Position numbers and translations under genes: made by a program. Below the pieces are notes generated by a model that saw nothing but the letters and a program-made list of their open reading frames with translations, was not told the DNA's origin and ran no database searches. A DNA stretch of 64,000 nt from Tigriopus japonicus (Eukaryota; Arthropoda; Copepoda; Harpacticoida; Harpacticidae): the NCBI GenBank assembly GCA_010645155.1, contig CM021315.1, positions 6,828,033 to 6,892,032 on the forward strand, in the 5' to 3' direction. Shown here in pieces: positions 45,831-56,900 of the stretch. Each line of letters opens with the position of its first letter. Within the stretch, counting starts at the first letter, position 1.

Positions 45831-46382
45831 CAAGAAGCGCTGAATTTCTGGAGTGGGAGGCTAGTGATGACAATTATGATTTCCATAAAGATTAATTCAA
45901 ATGCGTGCTTTTGCAAATTAGACCTGAGGCTAGTTTTTTAGATGCAAAAGATCGATCTAAAGATCGTACTTTAGTACTATAAGTCCTATCTTGAGATCAA
46001 TCTTTGTGTCTAAAAAACTAGCCTCTGGCTTGTATCCAGTAGACGACATATTTCAGTTTTCAGCTCAATGAAGGTCGGAGTGAAAACTCATGGCTTCTCA
46101 AACTTAAGTACTAAAGAGAGCATAAAATGAATGAACTTGCCCTTTTGTGGGAAAGCAATTACCAGAAAAGGACTAGTTCATTCATTCTCAGTAGGATTTA
46201 CCATGAACTTTGAGTGAGGATAACTTTTGACTCCGACGTTCGATTGAGCTGAAAATTGAAATACGTATTCTTGTCAACATAAGCAAGGTCTCAATTGCAG
46301 AATAACGCAATTGAACGGTTCTTACTGGAAATCATAATTCCTCTCGTTAGCCTTCCAGTCCAGAGAAATTTAGTGGCTCTTG
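45831..46382. mobile_element. 450-bp palindromic MITE family, copy 4, interrupted
   Basis: The ends are CAAGAAGCGCTGAATTTCTG and, inverted, CAAGAGCCACTAAATTTCTC. Without the nested 98-bp insertion the copy is about 450 bp like the others. Confidence 0.8.
45927..46024. mobile_element. 98-bp palindromic MITE with 3-bp duplication
   Basis: The termini AGGCTAGTTTTTTAGA and their inverse are perfect. CTG flanks both sides (45924-45926, 46025-46027). Copies 1-3 of the host family have the site uninterrupted (e.g. GACCTGGC at 38954), which confirms the insertion. The interior, GATCGATCT...AGATCAATC, is also nearly palindromic. Confidence 0.88.
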
Positions 46383-48819
46383 GGTATTCATAGATTTTAT
46401 TGGCCAGTCTCTAAACAGGGTTGCCAGTGGCCATTGTCTGGAAAGAACGAAGGCAATTTGAAATATGATAAAAGTAAATCATAGGAGTTGTTCATTATTT
46501 CACGTAAACTTTCGCCATAATTTCAATTGAAGTTCTTATCTCAGCCTGAATTATTAGCCCTATATGGCACCTTAAAAGACTGACGGATTTTTAACCAGGG
46601 AATATTTTATGAAAAAAACCACATGAAGCAACTTAATTTCCTTGAGATATAGACTAAGTAATGACAATGATTCATACACAAGTGTCCAAATACAAATGTG
46701 TTATTCTTGTATCTAGTATAGCATCAACAATGATAAGAATTAATTTTGAGTTAATAGTTGTTACTCTAAAGTATTTGTGCATACCTTTATTACATTTGAC
46801 TCTTTTCATCTCATTCTACAAATGCAGTTTTGTATTTTAACATCAGTCAATGCACAATTTTGTCCATTAGCGGCCATTTTGTACCATTTTCTGCCACCAA
46901 GTAGCAGAAAATGGCAGAAATTCGGTAAAAGCCAAAAATTGCCATCCCTGTCTACGTTGCTTTGTCCATTTTGGTGAATTCAAGCTTTTCCCATTTAGAC
47001 GTCCATTCAATGATTCTAGGTCCCTGGAAACGATCGATATTTCACATTAAGATACCTTGGCTGGAATTGGGTCAATAATACGCAAAATTTATTCTTAAGG
47101 TGATTGAATTTAAAACAATTAAGCAAGCCTTTTGTTGTGACAAAAAAATAAGACTTAACATTGATCCAAACAATAATTCAAAGATGCGGATTTGTTCAAT
47201 GCATTCCAAAGAATCAAATTAATATTTCAAAATGTTGCCCATACAGAGAAATGAAATAGTTTTTAATGTTTCTTTCCGGTAATGTGATCTTCAATGACTC
47301 ATTTTTTAGTAAATAAACTGGCCATATTATCAATCACATGTAAGCAGACATATCAAGACTTAAAATTTAGACTATTTCCAAGAACCTACAATCATTGACG
47401 CTTAAATTTGGAAAAAAAAAACTTGGATCACCAAAATGGGCTGACCAATGCAGCACAGCCAATGGCCCTGTTTTATTGCTAGCGGTATGATTTAAAATGC
47501 CTACTTGAAGCAACATTTGTCATATCTCATATGGTTGACCATTCTTCAACGTCCAAAACCAAAGGAACCACAAAAAGGAGCATGGCATACTAATTCAAAA
47601 ATCCTCTTGAAAACAAGCCTTATTTCTTAAGGGGATTGCTTCGAGCGCACTTGAACTAAAATGTTTTTATTTTAAAGCTGCCTGAGCCCCAAAAATGCAA
47701 CATACAAATCCAGCTTCTTGTAGTCATGTAAATTTCTTGGATTTGATGACCTACATGTCCAAAACAAGCAAAAGAAAGAAATCCCTTTCTTTCCTACCTT
47801 TGGCAGTCTTAGACTACCTGGCCATCCCATCTCAGAGATTTGAATGACTACAAGAAGCTTGATTTTTCCCTTCTTTTGCTACAAGGTTTAGAAAAGCGTA
47901 AAAGAAAGGCACTCGTGCCCCTTGCTGAATTACACCTATAGACAAAACCTTGGCCTAAACATTCAAACTTGAATTATTTTAGACTTTGAAGCTCAAATAA
48001 CTTTTTCTCATCATTCTTTTTTCCTTGGTGAAATGGATGAAATGAAAAGTCTCATTTTAGGTAATCACCATTGAAAAAAGCATGTTTTGAAGAAACGAAT
48101 GAGCGTTCCTTTCGTGGAAGCTTGATCGGTTGTCAAAGATAAACAGTTTTATAACGAGTGAACAGTTGATAATGAGACTGGATAACTGAAAATGCCAAAA
48201 TTAGTCTTCTTCACGTGACGAACTCATTGGCGACTTTTTCCAAAATCTTTGCACGATCTGTAACTCACCGTCACTTTTGTGATTGTTTCAGAGCGCTTGA
48301 GCCATTGAGATCTATTAAATATTAGAGGGAGTGTCTTGTCGCAAAAACGTGTCTCTCATCGTCAACTATTGAGGGAACAAAAGTGCGGGAACATTTGAAA
48401 TGTGTGACCAGGCAAATGACAACCATGCAATTGATGAATCAGAGGTGGCATTGAGTATTGTTTTTGGGTCATTTTTTGTTATTGCTAGTGGTCCCTTTCT
48501 TGAAAGAAACAAAGATGTCACTAGGTGACCATGCCTTGAATTTGAATATTACAACTAGGAATTTTTTTACCAATGCATTGAATAAATCACTGATAGGAAG
48601 AACACAAATATAAGCTTTTGTGTTATGTAGGTTCGCTAGACAGTTATTTGAGGACTTAAATTGGTATGAGACCGTTATTTCGGGACATTTTGTGATTTCG
48701 GGACGTCCCGAAATCACAAAATAGAAAAAAAACATAAAAGTATGAAAAAATATGAGCTTTAATGCTTAAAAGTAATTTAATGTCATGTCCTGAAATCACT
48801 GGCTAACGAACTTCATGAG
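46383..48819. other. Intergenic, mostly unrecognised
   Basis: No gene is seen. Small structures only: a CAGGGTTGCCAG end at 46416; an inverted pair AGCTTCTTGTAGTCAT (about 47712 and 47843); the repeated block 48525-48635; and the palindrome 48687-48722. Confidence 0.4.
48687..48722. repeat. Perfect 36-bp palindrome
   Basis: ATTTTGTGATTTCGGGAC is followed directly by its reverse complement with no spacer. A GTTATTTCGGGACATTTTG relative lies just before it. It is about 100 bp from the assembly gap. Confidence 0.95.
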
Positions 48820-49269
48820 NNNNNNNNNNNNNNNNNNNNNNNNNNNNNNNNNNNNNNNNNNNNNNNNNNNNNNNNNNNNNNNNNNNNNNNNNNNNNNNNN
48901 NNNNNNNNNNNNNNNNNNNNNNNNNNNNNNNNNNNNNNNNNNNNNNNNNNNNNNNNNNNNNNNNNNNNNNNNNNNNNNNNNNNNNNNNNNNNNNNNNNNN
49001 NNNNNNNNNNNNNNNNNNNNNNNNNNNNNNNNNNNNNNNNNNNNNNNNNNNNNNNNNNNNNNNNNNNNNNNNNNNNNNNNNNNNNNNNNNNNNNNNNNNN
49101 NNNNNNNNNNNNNNNNNNNNNNNNNNNNNNNNNNNNNNNNNNNNNNNNNNNNNNNNNNNNNNNNNNNNNNNNNNNNNNNNNNNNNNNNNNNNNNNNNNNN
49201 NNNNNNNNNNNNNNNNNNNNNNNNNNNNNNNNNNNNNNNNNNNNNNNNNNNNNNNNNNNNNNNNNNNNN
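48820..49269. other. Assembly gap (450 N)
   Basis: Unsequenced bases. Open frames running through it are artefacts. Confidence 1.
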
Positions 49270-50302
49270 ATTAGGGTGTCCGACCGTTTTTTCAGGACAT
49301 GGGCGTGTTTCTGAACTGTGTTCTGATTGGTTCTTTCTCATGTCTCAAAACTACTGCACAATACCAAGGCAAAATGAACTTAACCATATTTTTTCCTGTG
49401 TCCAGAAATAACTGTCTAGGCGAGTATGGGTGGGTTGATTCATATAAATCTTGTCACATGCAAGCACAGCTATTGTCTCTCAGGCCAAGTCCTTAACTCT
49501 GGCTTGAATGGAAAAGACGCTCTTTAGCATGCATATGAAAATACCAGGGGAAAAATTCTTAGGTTCCAGCAAGAACATTGGCAAACAAGTGTAGTCTTGT
49601 TGCTCACTCTTCTCTTGAACGATTTCTTTTTCATTGTCATGTTCTTTCTGCTTAGAATTGAGCTACAATTTGCGTCAAGGACCAAGTGACATGTTATATC
49701 TTGTCAATGCAGGAGGAGGAGGGAGGGGCTTGGATGGAGATACATATAAGGCAATATTTGCCTTTTCAAGACTTAACAAACCTTCAATTTGAGTCTGTCC
49801 ACTCCGATCACATCCAGTCTAATTACAAGTTGTTTTGTTCTTTTGGTAGGGTTAAAGTCTTTTGTCTGAATCACAAAATTGCAATCATTCAATTGAAAGG
49901 ACCACAAACGCGCATAATTTGTTGGACTTTGGGTTGGGCATGGCTTTTATTCATTGATTGCAAAAAATTGAATCACCAGGAATTTTGAGTCTTGCTTGCA
50001 TCAATGGAGTTGCTTGGGGTCTCTGATGACTGGAGCTTGCTTTTGGCAAATGTGTAGCCCATAAGACATTCAGGGGCCGTAAACATGAAGAATACAATGA
50101 AAAAGATACGGGTTACAGGTCCAATTCACAAACCGTTGCCAGAAAACGCAGTCTGCTCAAGTTGTTCTCCAAAACAAACTGATTGCCTCTTCTTGCAAGT
50201 CAACTGTCGTTTCGGCGACAGGGACGCCGTCCTTCCTTAGAGAAGTCCTTGGTCACACTAACTCCGCTCGCGAGGACGACATTTTCCTCACAAATTCAAG
50301 GC
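49270..50302. other. Intergenic, nothing recognised
   Basis: A 100-codon plus-strand frame (49686-49988) has no recognisable product. Confidence 0.4.
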
Positions 50303-50310
50303 ATTCTGCC

Positions 50311-50608
50311 TAGTGATGTGAAATCTGGGCTTGGGCAAGTTTTTTCACGGGAGGTTGCAAGGTAGGGTCGCCTAAGTGAGATTTTGTGCTTTGCCAACCA
50401 ACTCAAGCAAACACAAATTTGAGGTAAATTTGCAACCCTGATCCAAAGTTACAAAAGTCAGGGGCGCGTTTCTGTGCTTCTTAATGAAAAACCGGTTTAT
50501 GAAGATAGGTAGGCAGAAGGGAATACCATTTCACTGAAGGTAAATTGGCGACCCCGGTGTACGATGTCACGAAAAAAAGCTTGCCCAAGCGCCCAAGTCA
50601 CATCACTT
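50311..50608. mobile_element. hAT-like MITE, 298 bp
   Basis: It starts TAGTGATGTGAAATC and ends TCACATCACTT (final base of the repeat mutated). The inverted GGGC(N)TTGGGCAAG blocks follow inward, and a central GGTCGCC/GGCGACC pair is present. The 8-bp duplication ATTCTGCC is perfect (50303-50310 and 50609-50616). A paralogous uninterrupted site is at 45452-45535. It lies 310 bp upstream of the Adhfe1 start codon. Confidence 0.93.
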
Positions 50609-50918
50609 ATTCTGCCTCCTTTGCCAAATTAGCCTGACTAAAGCTTGCAGGCTATCTAATCATTAATAAACAATCTATGGCTTGAGCCACAAGAAGAAAA
50701 TCAAGTTTTCTCCAAGCTCGCCCTTTTAATCCTGAAACGCCATCAAACCAGTTGAGAAGTTGCAGATTTGCACCAACATATGTAGAGTACGCGTAGGAAA
50801 ATATGACACAACATTTGAAGTGACCTTTGATAACTTCACGGAAATAATGACTGCTAGTTCTGGTTCAGTACTCTTCATCATCAGTCAGTGTCAAATATTT
50901 GACGTTATCTAGGCAAAT

Positions 50919-53900
50919 ATGTCCAGCAGGAGTCAAATTGTTAATCTAATCCATTCAGTGGGTTCATCGTAAGTGCATTTTCTATCTCTTACCAATGGCT
51001 TATTTACATCTCTCATATCTGTTGTTCAATTTGACTGTAGATGCCGATGCCCCGCTCATTCTCAAACATTTTCACCTATTTTGACTGGCCCTCACAGATT
51101 TTCTACTCAACCAACCTCCAAAGAATATGCTTTCGAGGTAAGAAGCACTCAGACGGAAAAATGAATTGAAAATTAGATTTTTCCATTCCAAAGGCATATA
51201 TTTGTGAAAAAGTCTTGGCGGAGTGCTTCAATTATGAAGCTTAAGGCTAAAAATACACAACCCGAAGCGAGACACGTCTAAAATTGAAATTGCCTTGCAG
51301 ATGGCTTGTTCCAATATTCGATATGGACCAGGAGTCACGCAAGAGGTTGGGCAAGACCTAAATAATATCAAGGCCACAAATGTGGGCGTGTACACGGATA
51401 AGACGGTGGCTCAATTGCCTGCCATGAAGGCCACATTGGAATCGCTTTCACGACACAAAGTGAACTTCAAAGTATTTGACGATGTGCGTGTTGAACCAAC
51501 TAATGAAAGGTGAACCAACTGGTTTTTAAATACGCAGTACATTTTCATACCATGGCGCATTGTTAAATGATTGATGTAATGCATCCACAATTCACAATTG
51601 ATCTCTTCTCTCCACCCAGTTTCATTCAAGCTGCAGATTTTGCCAAATCAAATGGATTTGACGCCTTTCTGGCAGTGGGTGGAGGATCAGTTATGGACAC
51701 TTGCAAGGCTGCCAATCTATACGCTAGTGATCCATCAGCTGAATTTTTGGATTATGTCTCGGCACCCATTGGCAAAGGAAATCCGGTGAAAATTCCTTTG
51801 AAACCTTTGATTGCAAGTAAGAAAGACCTTGCTTCGACCGTTTTTACTTTTTACGTTTTGTAATTATGATTTGGCTTTTCTGAGTTCAGTTCCAACCACG
51901 TCAGGGACTGGAAGTGAAACCACAGGTGTGGCTGTGTTTGACTATCTTCCCTTGAATGCTAAGGTGGGAATTGCCAATCGGGCCTTGAGGCCGCTTTTGG
52001 GTTTGGTGGACCCTCTTCATACTCTAACAATGCCGGAACGTGTGGCAGCATTTAGTGGGTATAGTTTTTAACACAAAAGTTTGTATCATTCTAACTGCCA
52101 TACATTCATGAATTGAACGGTGAACAAAGAACGGTGTCTCAAGATAAGCTTCAAAGTAGTTGGTATAATGTTGCATGCCTACTTGGATATCAATCTCGTG
52201 TCAGAAACTGTTGGTTGAAACGAGAACATTTGAAATGTGTGTCAGAGCAATTAAAGATTTGAAACAACACTCGTACTGTTGTAACTTAGATGGAACTGCT
52301 TGTGCTTTAGCCGTAGTGGTTTGAGTGCCATTTCTTGCCCTACAAATGATAACTTCTCCGCTTTTTAAGTCGCGAAATTGGGCGCGGGGTTGGATGAAGC
52401 GATAATCAGTGATATCTGGCGTTAAAAACAATTTCGAGTGCCATTGCGAGATTCATAACCTTATTTTAGAGTCAAACATTGTGATTTTGCCATTCTCATA
52501 CACACTAATATTTGGAGACTTTGCCCTTGTTTTGCCTCCATCTAGAAGCGGATTTTTAAGCTTTTGTAAAACTCCTTCAATTTGATACACATGCTAAAGG
52601 GCTAACATGTGAGGAAACGTGAAATGAACACTGTCATTTTGATCGTAAAAATGCTCTCCATTTTGTCAAGCAATCTTGAAAGCAGTTTTTTGATGACTTA
52701 CATTTGTCTCTACTCGAGTCAATTCTGTAATCGTTTTGGCAATAGGCCTACCACAAGCGTGATTTTTTACGTTTTATTTAAACTAATCTCACTTTCTCCA
52801 ATTTAAGACAAGCGGATTAAAGTTGGGATGGAGGCTCCAACGTGAGAAAAGAAAAAGCTTGCTATTACACTCTCCCATTGATTTAGCTCTAAGTTCTACC
52901 TAAAGAAGCTCATGGGAAAGCAGCGTCGACACAGCCACATTGTTTGTCTTTTTCAAAGCTTCAAATGTTTGCCGTTGTTGTCGCCACCATCACTGAGGAA
53001 GTTCAAGTCATAACAAAAGTCGATTTTGCAATCAATTTATATAGATCATGCATGCCAAAAACGATTGATCCAGTCATTAGATCACAGAATAAGATGGATT
53101 CCCTTCCATGGATATTTTTCGGTCAAAGTCTACTATTTGCTGTATTTTTTTCTCTTGTGCTTCCAAGTATGTTTGGCTTTTTAAAAGCTTCATGATAAAA
53201 CCACCGTTGCTAGTGTTCTGACGACACTTCTTTCACATGAGCTTCTGTAGGTCTATCTAGAGTTCTAGGGAGAGAAATGACACTCCCAGCCAGCCACTTG
53301 CCTTCAGTTTTGATCCCCCTTCATGGGAGTGATTACCGTATCATTTTACGGACCTGCTGCCGTCTCTAACTGCCGTTAGCAGTGTAGGCTTGCCAAAAAA
53401 TCTCAGTTTTCAAGGGTCAGATTTTCGAAAAATGTTGCATTTATGGGCAATGGCATAATTAATGTATGTTGAGAAGTATTGCAAAGTAATTTGAAAACAA
53501 ACGGAGAAATTAGAAGCCTTCAATTATACAAATTATTTGTTTTTAGGTTTAGTTGCCCCAGGAACCGATCTCCTCTGGCCATCTTGTCATTCAAAGTTGG
53601 GCATTCCTAATTTCAAAGTTTGGAAGAACCCTCTCAACTTATGTAGCGAAATTTTAGATAAAAGCAACAAAACATACTTTTTTGCAAATACAATGTCAAG
53701 AATTGCTATTTCAACTTCAATTTGTGCAGATAAGAAAGGCATTGTTGCAATCACCAGGCCACCAGTAACAGGCTTAGTTACCTCGCACGCTTATCAGTGG
53801 GGATGGGCAAAAAGCGTAAAAAGATTTTTGGTAACATAAACACATTTATTTGCCATTTTGCACTTTTTGCCTTTATTTCCACTATTTTTTTTACGAATTC

Positions 53901-56900
53901 GGCCTAAAATGAACAAATTGTTGAGAGTTAGCTATTTCTTCTTTGAAAATGTTTACTTTTGGAAGATTTTTTCAAATTTGAAAACTAAATCTGATTTTAC
54001 GGCTCCCAGCGTAGGCTAGCATAGTATTGATTACTACAACTTCAATATCTAAATTTTGCTCTTCTAGAATGAAAAATAACAAGCACATGACAAGAAAGTA
54101 TCTGAAGCTTTTTGTTTCAGAAATTTCAGTTTTTTTGCGAATTCCTTTAAATTTTATTTCCACTTTTTGGTTTTTATTTGCGCTTTTGACCTTTTTCTGC
54201 ATTTTATTTTACGATTTTGGTCTGATTTTTGTGCAACTTTTGGTAACCAAAAGCTTGTTTTGATTTGCACTTTTTGCCCATTCCTACTTATCAGAAACAC
54301 AGGTCTTCCGAATTTTTTTCCCGCCAAAAATGATGACGTCACTAGTAATTGCTGAAATTAGCCTGAAGTTAGGTAGGATCACCGTAATGTGTACTAAAAC
54401 GAAGAGTAGCCTGACAGGCCAGGCAGAAATTGATTGATTTTGGAATCAAAGTTGTAGTTGACGTGGGTTGAAAAAATTAGTCATTTGGCAACTAATTGAA
54501 ACCCAATACTCTTCCAAACACTCAAATCAGATTGGATCTTGAATTAAATTACTTGGAATTGAAATAGAAGGTCTCCAAAAAAGGTGGAATGCCGAGGTTG
54601 AGTTCAGCCACTTTTAGCAATTGCGTGTTATTTTATGAGCATCAAGAGAATGAACCCTAAGTCAGGTTGACCAAATCTTAAAACAAAGAAAGTTATGTAG
54701 AAATTGTGAAACGTAAATGATGAAATTAAGTAATCTTTGGTGCTTTTTCTTGTCTCTGATTATCTGTTCAACATCAAAAAATTTGTAGCTGATCCACTCT
54801 GTGAGTAAATACCTCCATAAAATTTCTGGAAAAGTTTTTGTTTCTTAAGGTAAGAAACCCTGTTTGGTAACCCTGATCTTCAATTGTATATGCCTCAATG
54901 TTCTGGGTATTTTAAATTTGCCGCCATGCCATTAGAGTGAGATGTCAGCTGAATGTAATCATAACAAAAATCCTGGATTTGGGAGTGACATTTCTCTCCC
55001 TAGAACTCTAGGTCTATCTAGAGGGCTAACACAAAAAAAAAAACACAAAAACAAAGTTAGGCATAACAGTCTGTAGCACTGTCAGCCTGACGACTGCTAC
55101 AAATGCGCAACTTCACCAGGGCTGCCAGATAATTATTCAACAAAAATGTCATTTCACATGACAATGTAATAATGTGCACGAGGAAAACGCTCTAATGGCT
55201 TCAAGTGACGTTCTAAATATTCACCAATCAATTTCGTACCTAGTTAGATTAAGTTTTCCTAAAAAGTAAGAAACTCAATGCAAATCAGCGTGGAGATTCA
55301 TCAAGAGCTGACATTACCGAGTCAATTCACAGCAGCACTAGGCTTGAACGCGCATCGAGGTTTAAGGAGAACGAGAAGGTTATCTTCCGGCACCCACGGT
55401 TTTGGCCAGCCTTGGCCTTCAAAGGCTATTAAGGTCAAACATTATGCTTTCAAAGGTAAGCTGAGATCATGAGCGTCAATTTGGTAGTAAATAGTGCATA
55501 GGTAAAGTTGCCTCAAACAGGTCGAACCCAAGAACCACAGTACAATGGAACCAACGTCTTGGGACCAAAATGGCACATGCGCGTACTCTTTTATTATAGC
55601 GCTCTAGTTTGAATCACATAACTTAGCATGTTCAATGTCAAATCCAATCACTTGCACAATGCAGGCTTGGTGACTCACGAATATGTTTGGAGTGTCATTT
55701 CTCTGCTAGTCCTCTAGTTCTACCTATACAGTGTTGTAACGTTAGTTTGTGCATAGTCATTTCAAAGATGTAAAACCATTTGTTTCATTGACACAGTATT
55801 CACATTCTGCGTCAATTTTTGCCTTTTCCAATGGTCACTTTCCTGACAGAAAGGAAGGTAGATTTCAGAGAGTGAGGATGATTTGGATTTATAGGAATAT
55901 ACAAGAACGTTCTTGCAAACTTTTTGCATGGGACAAGTTATTAAATACATGCCATTAAGCTTAAGAGATTTTCCTGATTATTTCTGAGCAATTACAAAAA
56001 TTGAAACTTCTCAAGGCCCTGCAAAAATGACAAGACTTAAGACCTTCTCAATCCAAGTTTGTCCTCTCTGACTGCCTGCACCAAATATGTAAGAACTATA
56101 TTTATGACATTTTTTACATCTGTGATGTCACATTTCTCCTTAAATTGTGATATGAAATGTGTCGTGTAAGGGCACCTTAACCAAATAACTAGGTCATATC
56201 CATAAGAGGACAACTTTTGACTCCAAATTCGTCTGAGCTGTAAATTAAAGCATGAATTCTTTAAAACATAGAAGTAAAATTCATTTAATTGATTGGAATA
56301 GAAAATGACAACGTGGTTCTGAAGAAAGGGTCCACCTGATGATGTGATCCCGATGTCAAAGTTGATTTCGATCAAGCTCTTGCTGAATTGATCAGCAAGT
56401 AAGCAAGGTTTCTAAATGTTAGATTACACTACACATTTTTATCGCAGATCGATACACATTTCGAAGTCACAGAAACATTTTTCCATTGGCAAGTGAGGAG
56501 GTCTGTGCAAGAGGTTGCGAGATTGTACATCTGTGATGTCAAACTTCACCTCAAACTGCGATGTAAAATGTGTTGTGTAACCGCACCTTAAGTAAGAAAG
56601 GAAGAAACTGATGAGTCGGGGTCAGGAATACTTCAAAACGAAATGGTCACTGTGGTCACAAAAGGAGGTTGAGAGTGAGGTTGGTCTAGGTTCCTCAGAT
56701 GGGACTGCAATGTTCGGAATCGGAGCGACTAAAAAAAACATTTTGTAAAGCGAACTTTATATCAGGATTGCGCACAAAAGTAACTCGACAAAACATAAAA
56801 TAAAGCCAAGCAGGTAGAATAGGTATTTTCCATTCCAATTCACAAGAAACTACAGCAGCGGTTCTAACATTGGGGGCCAGGACCCCTAAAGGGGCCCTAA

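Noticed and set aside
46416..46950. Element with CAGGGTTGCCAG and CCATCCCTG ends
   Set aside because: The flanks TCTCTAAA and TCTACGTT do not match and the inverted ends agree over only a few bases.
48796..49411. Open frames of 181 and 198 codons
   Set aside because: They run through the 450-N gap and have no sequence content there.
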